From Brachyhypopomus gauderio (lineage: Eukaryota; Chordata; Actinopteri; Gymnotiformes; Hypopomidae), in assembly GCF_052324685.1 (NCBI RefSeq), contig NW_027507208.1:1-64000 (forward strand): DNA of 64,000 nucleotides, in the 5' to 3' direction. The translations under genes and the position numbers were made by a program. This document shows positions 47,243-59,463 of this stretch, in pieces. Numbering within the stretch: the first letter of the stretch is position 1; every line of letters begins with the position of its first letter. The notes below the pieces were generated by a model. That model did not search any database. It was not told the DNA's origin and saw only the letters and a program-made list of their open reading frames with translations.

Positions 47243-48662
47243 GTGAGCATATCTCGATAGGCTGATATATTACATCAAATAGTGTTTTCCTTATCAAATC
47301 ATGCTTTCAGTACAGACCCATATATTTTTTTTACATCAATACTAACTCTGTGCGCACTGTATGGACAAGGGAAGCGTGGATTAAAATCTATTATAGCTTC
47401 CTTATTAATATTTTACATGGTGAGCATATCTCGATAGGCTGATATCATACATCAAATAATGCTTTCCTTATCAAATCATGCTTTCAGTACAGACCCATAT
47501 TTTTTTTACATCACTACTAACTCTGTGCGCACTGTATGGACAAGGGAAGTGTGGATTAAAATCTATTATAGCTTCCTTATTAATATTTTACATGGTGAGC
47601 ATATCTCGATAGGCTGATATCATACATCAAATAATGCTTTCCTTATCAAATCATGCTTTCAGTACAGACCCATATTTTTTTTTACATCAATACTAACTCT
47701 GTGCGCACTGTATGGACAAGGGAAGCGTGGATTAAAATCTATTATAGCTTCCTTATTAATATTTTACATGGTGAGCACATCTCGATAGGCTGATATCATA
47801 CATCAAATAATGTTTTCCTTATCAAATCATGCTTTCAGTACACACCCATATTTTTTTTACATCACTACTAACTCTGTGCGCACTGTATGGACAAGGGAAG
47901 CGTGGATTAAAATCTATTATAGCTTCCTTATTAATATTTTACATGGTGAGCATATCTCGATAGGCTGATATCATACATCAAATAATGCTTTCCTTATCAA
48001 ATCATGCTTTCAGTACAGACCCATATTTTTTTTACATCACTACTAACTGTGTGCACTGTATGGACAAGGGAAGTATGGATTAAAATCTATTATAGCTTCC
48101 TTATTAATATTTTACATGGTGAGCATATCTCGATAGGCTGATATCATACATCAAATAATGCTTTCCTTATCAAATCATGCTTTCAGTACAGACCCATATT
48201 TTTTTTACATCAATACTAACTCTGTGCGCACTGTATGGACAAGGGAAGCGTGGATTAAAATCTATTATAGCTTCCTTATTAATATTTTACATGGTGAGCA
48301 CATCTCGATAGGCTGATATCATACATCAAATAATGTTTTCCTTATCAAATCATGCTTTCAGTACAGACCCATATTTTTGTTACATCACTACTAACTCTGT
48401 GCGCACTGTATGGACAAGGGAAGCGTGGATTAAAATCTATTATAGCTTCCTTATTAATATTTTACATGGTGAGCATATCTCGATAGGCTGATATCATACA
48501 TCAAATAATGCTTTCCTTATCAAATCATGCTTTCAGTACAGACCCATATTTTTTTACATCACTACTAACTCTGTGCGCACTGTATGGACAAGGGAAGTAT
48601 GGATTAAAATCTATTATAGCTTCCTTATTAATATTTTACATGGTGAGCATATCTCGATAGGC
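47243..48662. repeat. 175-bp satellite array, right segment
   Basis: Eight monomers, with 'gtgagcatatctcgatagg' or a one-base variant at about 47243, 47420, 47595, 47771, 47946, 48119, 48294, 48469 and 48643 (spacing 173-177). Variation includes T-run length and aagcgtgg/aagtatgg and gagcatat/gagcacat alternatives that recur in a partly alternating order, suggesting higher-order units. Confidence 0.94.
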
Positions 48663-50260
48663 ATAACTCTGTTGGCATTACACAAAACGTTGTAGGACCC
48701 ACACACTATCAAAATCATACCCTAGATTTAATCTTAACGTTGGGTATTGACGTAGATAATATAAATATACTCCCGCAAACCGTAGCTATCTCTGATCACT
48801 ATTTAGTCAAATTTGAGATTCATCTTTACATAAATACCCGCCCGTCTCCTCGGCAGTGTATAAAGCGCTCGATAAATTCATTAACAGCAACACAGTTTAT
48901 TGAAGCCCTCCCTGATTTAACTGCTCTAGCCCACTCGCCATCCTATCCAGGAGAGTTAGACAGTCTAACCAACTGCATAGAGAATACCTGCAGATCAGCT
49001 CTAGACATAGTAGCTCCACTCAAATATAAAAAGACTAGATCTAAAAAACTCGCTCCGTGGTACACTGACCAAACTAGAAACTTAAAACAAATAGCACGTA
49101 AATTAGAGCGGAAATGGCGATCTACTAAGTTGGAAGTATTCTACTGTGCCTGGAAGGATAGCATCATTGACTACAAACGGGCACTCGCTAAAGCACGCTC
49201 AGCATACCTAGCCTCACTGATAGAGAAAAATAAAAACAATCCTAGATTTCTTTTTAATACTATTTCCAAACTTACAATAAATCAAGCAGGCGCAGAACCT
49301 CAGATTCCAGTAAACCTCACTAGTAATGTATTTATAGATTTTTTTGATAATAAAATTGAGAATATTAGACAAAATATAAAACCTTTTATTAGTAATACAA
49401 CTGGTATGTCATCTGGTTTGGTTGACATCGATTTAAATCGCATACTGGGAGAAAAAACTTGATGCTTTTCATCCACTCCCACAATCAGAATTAGAGAAAA
49501 TAATTTCTTCCTTAAATTGTGCTACCTGCACACTAGACTCGGTTCCATCAAAGTTATTAAAAGAGGTATTACCAGCGGTAACTGAACCTCTTCTAACTAT
49601 AGTTAACTCATCCATTACAATAGGTCACATGCCCAAATCATGTAAATTAGCAGGTATTAAACCTCTGATTAAGAAACCAAATCTTGATCCTACTGTACTA
49701 TCTAATTATAGACCCATTTCAAACACATCATTTATATCTAAGATCATAGAAAAAGCTGTTGCCCAGCAATTATGCCTATATCTGCATAGGCATCACATAT
49801 TTGAAAAGTTCCAATCTGGTTTTAGGCCCCATCACAGTACTGAAACAGCATTAGTTAAAGTAACAAATGACCTCCTCCTTGCTTCAGATCAAGTTTATGC
49901 ATCGCTGTTAGTGCTTCTTGATCTTAGTGCAGCTTTCGACACAATTGATCATAGGATCTTGCTAGAAAGGTTAGAACGCTGGGTTGGAGTCTCTGGCACA
50001 GCCCTTTCATGGTTTCATTCTTACTTAACAAATCGCTATCAGTTTGTAGAGCTCAATAATATTCCATCCAAACGTACAAAAGTTAAATATGGGGTCCCGC
50101 AAGGCTCCATTCTAGGACCACTATTATTTACATTATATATGCTACCATTGGGCACAGTTATAAACAAACATGGTGTCAATTTTCACTGCTATGCAGATGA
50201 CACTCAACTTTACATATCAGCCAAACCTGATGACAAACTCAGTTTAAGAAAAATTGAGGC
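48663..50260 (+). mobile_element. L2-like LINE fragment inserted in the satellite
   Basis: A frame from 48740 covers the end of the endonuclease ('TVAISDHYLVKFEIHL') and the linker. It breaks at about 49455, where an extra base in an A run shifts it, and continues in a second frame with RT motifs: '[19 protein letters not shown]', '[18 protein letters not shown]', '[17 protein letters not shown]' and '[11 protein letters not shown]'. The element is cut at both ends. The satellite stops about 20 bases into a monomer on the left and resumes about 105 bases into a monomer on the right. No target duplication is visible. Confidence 0.9.
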
Positions 50261-50411
50261 CTGTGTGCACTGTATGGACAAGGGAAGTGTGGATTAAAAT
50301 CTATTATAGCTTCCTTATTAATATTTTACATGGTGAGCATATCTCGATAGGCTGATATCTTACATCAAATAATGCTTTCCTTATCAAATCATGCTTTCAG
50401 TACAGACCCAT

Positions 50412-50744
50412 TGTCACGGTACAGCTCCTGGCCCCTCCCCTTTGGCCGTGTGTTTATGTTGTCTACGTCTAGTCGTAGACAGGATCTCCGTCGGTGTGGT
50501 TGTGTCTGAGTGTGTTCATCAGTCTCACCTGTGGCTCATCTCATGAACACTCGGCGCTTATGTGGTTTGTCTATTTAATGTGCGTTCGCGCATTGTCCCG
50601 TGCTCGTCATTTATGTCAGTCTTATACGTTCATGTGTGTAAGCTATACGTGCGCTGTCTGGACTATTTTTGTATTAAATAAAATAACATTAGTGGAAGAC
50701 CATTGGACTCGTGCCTCGTCCGTCTCCCTGCGCCCAGCGTCACA
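50412..50744 (+). mobile_element. Solo LTR in a satellite monomer, 333 bp
   Basis: It begins TGTCACGG, ends GTCACA, and is flanked by CCCAT (50407-50411 and 50745-50749). That sequence occurs once in the uninterrupted satellite monomer ('cagacccatattt'), so the empty site is known. An 'aataaaat' lies at about 50675. Confidence 0.9.
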
Positions 50745-51265
50745 CCCATCTTTGTTTTTTTTTTTACATCGCTACTAACTCTGTGTGCACTGTATGGACA
50801 AGGGAAACATGGATATGCAGTTTATTAGAACTTCTTTATTAGAACTTGTATATAAACCAAGCACAACACTAACTTTTTACAACAGTAACATTTTTTGCAC
50901 ACATATAAGACTAGTTTCTTTGTTGTATTCGGCACATTCAACATGTGCCCACCTACTGCAGAAATCACACTGCACCTACCCCCCAAAAAAAGCCATTAGG
51001 TACATATTAGTACTAATACTACTCCAGTTGTCTAATAATACAAAGTATGCTTATGTTATACATTACCATTTCAATCATGCTCTTGTCTGCATCAGATTCC
51101 AGCAAGGAGCACACCACACAGTAATCATCTGCATTCCCTAGAAACAATGATTTTAGTATGGTTTTAAACTGTAGCACTCATTCTCTAGAAATAATCATGT
51201 AGTAAAGAGTCTCTGCAGTAGCTTTATGGTACAGGACACAGATTGATAGTTTCGTTACCTTTGAG

Positions 51266-54200
51266 TCAGATGATGGAATATGGATTTATATGGGTTTTGA
51301 CTAAAGAAAACTTTATGGCACTGCTTTCATGCAGTGTTTGATACCACTGAACTTTACACTGCAGCAGTGCACAGGCTACTTCAAGTCGTGCCTTGGTAAC
51401 ATCTTGTGGGGATGTCTGGACAGCGCTGATGTTTCTCCTCTGGAAATAATCTTCTGCAAACTGCAAAGTGGCATTTTACATGGTAAGAGTAATATCAGTT
51501 ACTTATAAATGCCCATCACATTATTTTCAAAAGGTTTACCCTCAACACTAAAATCCCACAACTGCTGGAATCCTGCTGCTTGTTGTGCAGTATTGTTTGT
51601 ACTGTCCATTTAGGCTCCTGGTCTCCATGGCCTGTCATCCTTAAGAAGTTCCTAATTATTGTTTTTAAAAAATGATAGAAGAACACAGTTTAACATCACA
51701 CCAGTTCTTTTCAGAAAAAAGCTCCAAAATTAGCACTGTAAAATAGCAATGTTAAAATGTTATTACCGCCAGTTACGTAGCAGCTTGCGCTCGAGTGCAC
51801 TTTCATTTGCCAGGGGATCGATCAACACAAGGACCTTGTCAGACATGTTGACAATCTAAAAGAAATTAGTTCATTCATGTTATTCTCTCGTCATATTATA
51901 ACACTCTGCTGCATCATAGCACAATTAGAATATCTCTGTACGATTCATGCAAATAATGACTGATGTACACTACCAGTCAAATGTTTGAACACAAAAAAAA
52001 AGACATTTTAATCTAAAGGATTATGCCTTAATTTGTTTATAAGACAATTTGGGAAGGTTGTTGTATATATTAATTAATTCTCAACATACTTGATTTTAAA
52101 TGCACCCTTTATTTCAGAACTTTAGTTCTCTACAAGGTCTCTGCATGTGAGAATGTGTTCAGGACTGATGTTAAAGCATCATAGGTGCTGCTTCATGAAC
52201 AGGACAGTTACTTCAAAGAATCTAATATTTGTTTATTAGAGCATAAATAGAGCACAGCATTCGTTCATTGCTTTAGCATCTTTCCAGTTTTTTTATGTCA
52301 AAAATAATAAAAATAAACAAAGTAGGTGTGACCAAACATTTGACTTGTAGTGTAAACAAACCTGCTCTGAAAAATAAGGAAAGGTAAACAAACCACTAAA
52401 ACCCAGTGAGCCCCAGTGTTTACAGGGCACATCCAGATTTCCTCCAGTGGAAACGTCATCTAAAGAATGTGTTGAATACAAAGTTGTCATTATTGTTACT
52501 GATAATCATTACTGCTAGACTGTAAAAGTGATGAAAGTACCTTTTTGAGCCTCTGGAATTGTCCAGAAAACAACGATGTTGCAATAACGCCACAGAGCTG
52601 GTGAACAGCTTTCTGTTAAGAACAACTGAAATTTTAATTATGTTGCAAGAAATACCTAACACAGCTACATAAATATAATTGCCACTTACCTGCTGTTTTT
52701 CAATGAGTGTGTGCAAGTACGCATCAATAACCTGCATTGTAAAATAAACAACCATTAAAGATTGTTATACTTCCTCTTGTAATACATTTTGACAGTGATT
52801 TGGTCTCTTACATCATCAGCCAGCCACTCGGTCCCATGCAGTGTACGGAAAGACGAATCAAACAGTTTATATGGTCCAACAACTGCCTCCACCCGACCAC
52901 AGTCTTCTGCAGCCCACAACATTCGAACTGAAAGCACAGCATGAATGTCAAAGCATAGATATTTGTTTTTTCTAATCCCTGTACTATTACAGTTACATGG
53001 CCAAAAGCATGTGAATACATGAACACCATTCTCATTTGCCCTAGTTTAACGCCAGGGCCTTTCAAACCCAGGGCCATCTATACACAATTCCCTATGCCAT
53101 TGCATGATGTAGAATTAAGATTTCCCTCCCATACAATGACCATGCCTGGCCAGATCAGTTCATTAGAAGAGGTATGCACATACTTTTGGCAACATAGTGC
53201 ATCTGACAAACGTCCAACAGGTCTAAATGGCCAACGGGCCAACATGTATAGTTTGAACAGGCCAAATCCCTTTCATGCAAACTATAAACAAGGGTAGGCT
53301 GAACAAATGACCAACAGGTCAAACTTGAACACAGAACTCATTAACAACCTCTTTCTTGTATGCTTTCCTGTATGGCTGATGAACCTGGGGGATGCTTCAA
53401 CAGTCAACAGTGGTAATTGTCACATACACTGTTGACTGGTATACAGAAAGCTGTGAAAGGCAAACTCATCATACTCTAATGATTGTGTAATTGAAAAAAT
53501 GTCTGTATAAAGACTCATTGAATAATAAGGAATGGATCAAATAAACACTAAACAAGAAACAATATATTCAAGACCTATGTAGGCCTCAATTTACCTCTGT
53601 TGTTGCATCACAGACTTGAGTGTGTTTTTTAGGGGCAAAGTGGATAACTGATGGTCTCTGTGGCAGGTAAATGTCTTCAGTTAGTCTTTCCAAATCTCCT
53701 CCCATGGTCAAAGAGTTGGGGCCATCAGAACATGTGCTGGTCTCATTCTCTTTGAGGATCTTGTGAGATTCTTGAGTGGTGACTTGCCTGTCATCATTTT
53801 GGCTTCTTCTGTATGGCTTGATGTGGTTGACACCCAGGTCTACTGACGCACCCATGCGTCAAAGATGGCCACCGTGCGAGTATATACATTAATGTTATTA
53901 ATATCTCAGCGATACAACATCGCAGGCACACGGTTAGAACGTGTTTGAAAACTGGAAACTGTTTTCAAAAAAATGTTAATTCATGCTTGAGCAGACTGGC
54001 CACAAGATGGCAATACATGACCGAGTTGAAGCACGCCCGTATATGGCTAATCCTTTTATGGCTTGCACAAGGGGGGGGGGGGGGGGGGGATTGCTCCTGC
54101 CTGTGACTGCTGTGACTGGCGGATTCAAGTGTCAGTCATTACATGACCGCTGACATCACTCACATCGCCCTTTACGGATGTAGGAGGGTTTTAGGACGGC

Positions 54201-56600
54201 ATTAGATCCGTTTCACCTCGGACAAACACGGAAATACACTTTGACGGCCGCTAGCTAGCGAGCTAGCGTCTACTCACCTACATGGCGATGGTGAAGGTAT
54301 GTTGATGATCGATGACTAATAGAATGTTATTTTGCAATATTGATCACTATAATAGCGGGCGATCACAGATAGGGTCGCGAATTTCGCGATGGTCCCGTGT
54401 AGTTAGTTCGCTAGCTAGCAGCTAGCTAGCATCTGGCTAGCTAGCGTCTACTGATGAACCTGTGTTGATTTCCTGAGGGATTTATGAAAAATATAAACGA
54501 TCGATGACTAAATGCAATATCGATCACTATAATAGCGGGCGATCACAGATAGGGTCGCGAATTTCGCGATGGTGTACTGTAGTCCTGTTTGTAGTTCTAT
54601 GTAGCATCTAGCTAGCTAGCGTCTACTGATGACCCCCATATTGTAGGCCTGAGGAGAGACTCGTGACCGATGACCTACGACCTCAGGAAACATATCGCCC
54701 TTTGCGGAAGTTTTGGCCGCTTTTTGACGCCTGAGGTAAACAAACCGGTTTTGCTCAGTAGTTTACTACTACTACTACTAGCCCTTACTACTACTACATA
54801 GCGGTTATGAACCTATGTTGATTTCCTGAAGGGTTTTATGAAAAGTATAACAGATCGAAGGCTAAATGAATGTTATTTTGCAATATTGCTCACTATAATA
54901 GCGGACGATCGCAGATCGGCTCGTGATGTGTTACTAGCTGTCTAGCTAGCCTCCTGGCTAGCTGGCTGGCTAGCTAGAAACTGCTTCTGTGCAAAATTCG
55001 TAATTTATTCTTTATAAAATTATTTTTACTTATTTTTTTATTATTTCGTATTTGTCTTTTGCCTATATGCTTGCTTTGTAGATGTGAAAGTATAGTATAT
55101 AATAATCTAGATGAGTGGATATGGTTTTGGCTATGCTGATTTAGCCTGTAGTTCAGGAGTTTGATGGGAGTTTTGTAGTTTGGTGTACACATTTTTGTAC
55201 TTGTATACTACTATATATATTACATGTTTCACTATTTTTGTGAAGCAAACCCTTGAGCAAACATATTTCAAGCAACAATATTATTGATCTTTTAGTAAAT
55301 GTGTAATTTCATATAAAATGTGAAAATTTTTGAAAATATGCCTCATATTTCCAGGTTTAGGACCATATTATTTATTTATGCAATACTCTAAGTCAATGTA
55401 ACCTCATTAGGAAGAGAGCTGAGATTGTTCTGAACATTTTGATATGAGACATGTGGGTAAAATGCTATAATTAAGTATGTTTAGAGACACATTTATGTAA
55501 CCATGCTTAAACAGCAAAAATGCCCATAGTGTATGTCTGTGTCTCTCTCTGTTCAATAAAAACAAGTTGCTGTGCGCAATTGGCTGCCGCTTCTCGCCGG
55601 TGTGTGATTGGTTGTCTGAGAGGTAGCTGTCTTAACAATTGTAAAGCGCCTTGGGTATCGTGAAAAGGCACTATATAAATTGAAACATTCATTCATTTAT
55701 AAAAAAAATTAGACATACTTCATTCACAAATTCTCTTCCCTGATCAGAGAGTATTCTATTTGGACAACCATGTCTATATAAAATTGAGCAAATATTTCGT
55801 CCCACTTCAGCTGTTGATTTTGTCTTTATTGGGAAAGCTTCAACCCATTTGGAAAAGTAATCTGTGGCTGTCAGGATATACTGGAAGCCATCGGCAGTTT
55901 TTGGAAGCGGTCCTGTCCAATCAATGCCAATGAGCTCCTAGACAGCAGATACCTATAAATTTAAAACATACATGTTTTATTTTACATTTCAACATTTTTC
56001 TTAAAAGCTGTTGTATATTATAGAGATACCACTGGACATTTACTTTTATACACTCCAATGGCTGGGCACCAGTCAAAGGTTTTCCAGTTCGCTGGCACTG
56101 ATCACATTCCAAGACCTTTAAGAAAGTCACTGTTAATATTTATGCAGATTTATCAACAGCTCAAAACACACAAGAACGCACTTCAACACATACCCAGTTG
56201 TCAAGATCAATGGTCATGCCAAGCCAGTAAAATCTGGAGCACACTGCAGCTCGAGTTTTCAGGATGCCTGAATGTCCTCCAATCGGAGAGGCGTGAAATT
56301 CCTGAAAGCTTTCTTGCCTCTTCTTTGGATTTTATGGCTTTTCTACTTTTAAAGAAAAGCTGTCCTTCTGCATTGAATATTCATTAACATTCATTAAAGT
56401 CGTATAATAATTAAAGAGCTACCTTACCAAGACACTGGCTACATTTAAACAAATAAATGCTCACCCTTTTCAGTAAATTTGGAAGCATACCTCCTCAAAT
56501 GTAATTTTTGGGAGTTATTATACCCAGATGGGTATGATCCCTGAGAGAGGAAGTTGAATACCTCATCCCACCTGTTCTCCATAGCTATATATGGATAGGG
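51266..56600 (-). CDS. Ginger/GIN1-like integrase fused or adjacent to a C48 (Ulp1/SENP-like) protease, copy 2
   Basis: The N-terminal exon (about 56600-56467) reads 'MENRWDEVFNFLSQGSYPSG'. An HHCC integrase zinc region follows ('FHASPIGGHSGILKTRA', 'YWLGMTIDLDNW', 'LECDQCQRTGKP'). The integrase-core exon 55937-55719 has 'GIDWTGPLPKTADGFQY' and 'RILSDQGREFVNE' (two Asp of DDE). A C-terminal 'GVNHIKPYRRSQ' exon is at about 53850-53595. The C48 exons are 52927-52812, 52731-52690, 52612-52541, 52459-52394, 51855-51767, 51651-51540 and 51460-51266. They give 'FRTLHGTEWLADDVIDAYL', catalytic His in 'GAHWVLV', Asp in 'LIDPLANESA' and Cys in 'DSSSCGILV', all in phase. The exon expected to hold the integrase Glu was not found. 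The join from the 53.6-kb exon to the C48 block is out of phase in my model, and a TAA lies before the zinc exon, so expression of one protein is unproven. Confidence 0.72.
54071..54970. repeat. Poly-G run and GCTAGC-rich tandem block, copy 2
   Basis: Equivalent of 28322-29200, with a 19-base G run at 54071-54089. The GCTAGC-rich stretch before 54970 is about 25 bases longer ('gcctcctggctagctggctg'). Confidence 0.75.
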
Positions 56601-57699
56601 AGAGAGAAGAGATGGGATAACTTTTATAATTTTATTTGGATGTAAAATGGTACATTTCATAGTACATCTCTATTATATATAGAGTACTGAGTATAATGTG
56701 CTATATATCTTATCTTTTGTTTGTTTTTAAGGCATGGATTACAGTGAAGTAGAGAGCATGGAAAGAAATCTCTTAAATTTTGCGCTGACCATTCTGAACA
56801 TTCTAGAAAAGTGGAGGCACCACCACGAATTTGCCTCATGAAATCCTGCCTCATGTCATCTTTGCAAAGCCAGTATGTAAAACATTTACATGTTTATAGG
56901 TCAAAATGACAATAGAAACAAATGACAAGCCTGTGGGTCTGCGCATGTGCAAAACCGCAAACGAGCACAACTCGATGCTAAGCACAACTCGACAGAACAC
57001 CGTCTGTCAGGGGAGGTCAGTGTGAGAGCCTGTGCTACAGGTCCATGAAGAAGGAGTCACCACAGTTTACGAGTAGGGAGGAGGAAGTGTAGGGCTAAAG
57101 CAGGGGTTTCATATTTCAGTCCTGTGTCCACAACACTGCACAGTTTAGCATTAAATTATTTTTAATTTTATACAACTGTATTGTTCTAAAATTGGAATAA
57201 CATTGAGCTGTTGGTATCCTGGAGCTGAGCTTGAAACTCTATGGCAGTGTTTCTCAGTCCTGTTCCTAACTGCTCCACACAGTTTTAAATATTCCACGAT
57301 TCAACACACTAAGTATTGAATGTACATGATCTAGCTCCAACTGCTTATCAAACAAACGGTTTATTAAGTCACTAGTGAAGTGGATTATGTGTGTTGAGCT
57401 ATGTGAATTACCACAAGTAGGATTAAGAGACACTGCTCTAGGAATGAATATATTGGCAAAACAGAGTCCCCAGAGTCAGTCCTGTCAACACTATACTTTG
57501 CAGTTTTTTTGTGTTCCTCCAATATGACAGTTTTTTACTTAGTTAATGAGCTGAATCTGGTATTATAAATGAGGAAAAGCACTAAAATATGCATGACATG
57601 GGGTCTCAGTGACTGGGTTGGAGTCTCTGTTTGTCGTTAAGTTCAGATGTTCACTGTTTTTGACTAACAAAAGTTAAGGGGTTTGTTGACAGGTTAGAC

Positions 57700-58881
57700 C
57701 ACATATGTCAAAGTCAAGGCCCGCGGGCCAGATCCGGCCCGTGAATTGATTATCTATGGCCCCCTGGATGATATTTAATTACTATTAGAACCGGCCCGCA
57801 AGACACAGCCACCCGATGGTGTTTTGCACGCACAAACACTACATTCCCCACAATGCAACGGTAGCCCGCAAAGTCACTGTAGCGCACACAAGCGGCGAGG
57901 GTCCGCGCAGCGAAAATGACGTAATCGCAGTGGCTTCACCTGTGCGCTCTGTCGATTCGTGAGGTCGTGCACCTCTCGAATTTTGCAACTTTGCGCGCAC
58001 CAGCACATTAAACTTAATTAAGTTAAATATTTATACATATATTCGAAATGATTCGTTTTTTATTCACATTATTTAATGGTTGTTTATTTTCAAAACGCCC
58101 AATCTTAACGTCTTCACGTTCTCTCATGTTTCGTCCTGGAATTACAAGAGGCTCGTATTTGTTAACGCAATACAAGAGAACTGGGGTGAGTTTCCCAAAA
58201 CGTTCTTAGCACTAAGTACTTCGTAACCTCGTTCTTATGTACGAGGTTAAGAAGTACTTAGTGCTAAGAACGTTTTGGGAAACTCACTCCTGTTCAGTCA
58301 GACAGATATTTGTTGTGAAACGAAGTAGTTACAATTTCAAGCATTTTCAAGTACTTAGCCTAAATTCCAGCACTTTTCAAACCTTTATTACTTTATTCAG
58401 TGGCGCAAAAAGGGGGCATGCAGCGTATGCGACGCATAGGGGCGCTGCACTAGAGGGGGCGCCAAATCGATGAGATATAATACTTAATTTGTGTCCATCT
58501 TACGTTCGCCACCCCCCCCCCCTCCCCCCGTCAACAACTTTCGTTCGTTCCGATAGTATGTTTGCATACACCTCAGAAAGTAAGTAATTGCACCCCTGAC
58601 TTTATTCATTTAATGTACAGGACATGTTTTCTTTGAAGGAAGTTTGTTTTTATCTGTTTGCTTGCTGAAAAATGTTTTCACTTGAAATTACTGACAGATC
58701 CATAAGAAAATATTGCTTTATTCATTTAAGCATTAAATAATATACACTGTGTTAGGTCTTGGTTCAATAGGCTATGTGCAATCATTTCAATATGTTTTAA
58801 TAAACATTGAACCAGTCCGGCCCTCTGCTTGTAGTAAATTTGGTTTTTTGGCCCTCTGTGTATTTGACTTTGACATCCCTG
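57700..58881. mobile_element. Non-autonomous hAT-like element, present only in duplication copy 2
   Basis: It is flanked by the 8-bp duplication GGTTAGAC (57692-57699 and 58882-58889), and copy 1 shows the empty site at about 31525. Terminal inverted repeats share CA and 'atgtcaaagtcaa'. The interior carries the 'cgcgggccagatccggcccg' block typical of abundant fish hAT-like repeats. No transposase was recognised. Confidence 0.92.
58184..58290. mobile_element. Hairpin MITE nested in the hAT element
   Basis: A near-perfect palindrome of about 107 bp, with arms starting 'ggtgagtttcccaaaacg' and a ~10-base loop at about 58230-58240. There is no coding capacity. Confidence 0.85.
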
Positions 58882-59221
58882 GGTTAGACAGATATACATG
58901 TCTCAGGATTATGTATAACTTGAGCATTATTTTAATGTCAGTGATAGCCTATCCATGTTCTGTATGCAAAATCTATTGTCATAAAATAAGCAAACGGGTC
59001 CAGGTTCCATTCTTGGGGTTCTTATGCCATGCACATTTTTTTTCTCCATTTTAAAACACTTTTTTTACTCGGCCCCACCCACATTGATCTTAATTTGCTA
59101 AATAGGTCAATCAGGTTTTAGAAAAGGTAAAACACAACGTGTGATATAGGATCCCCAGGACTGGTATACGGAACCCCTGAATTAAACAAAGTCATTACTA
59201 ATTTTGCTTACCCTCTTACAG

Positions 59222-59416
59222 ATTGGACTTTCTGATTCAACTCCTGTTGTGCTGAGACACGCATGCTGTTCACATGTCGCAGACACTGCCCTATGCAAAC
59301 GTATAGTGGCTTTGCTTTTTCAAACTGCACATTTTTCTCAGCTCAGTGTGCCAGTTGTTCCCCCTGTGCACAGCTGTACTGAAACTGAACAGTGCTGGCA
59401 CAAACCTTGGACAATC
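59222..59416 (+). pseudogene. YqaJ-gene exon, third copy
   Basis: Equivalent of exon 31886-32080 within segmental-duplication copy 2, ending at a GTAAG donor. The downstream YqaJ exons are absent because the duplication ends at 60500. Confidence 0.75.
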
Positions 59417-59463
59417 GTAAGTTTATAATAATCACACTAGATGAATGATCTAATTTAATGCAC

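Noticed and set aside
47243-48662. Regularly spaced repeats considered as a CRISPR array
   Set aside because: Whole 175-bp units are repeated without unique spacers, in a vertebrate-like genome, so this is a satellite.
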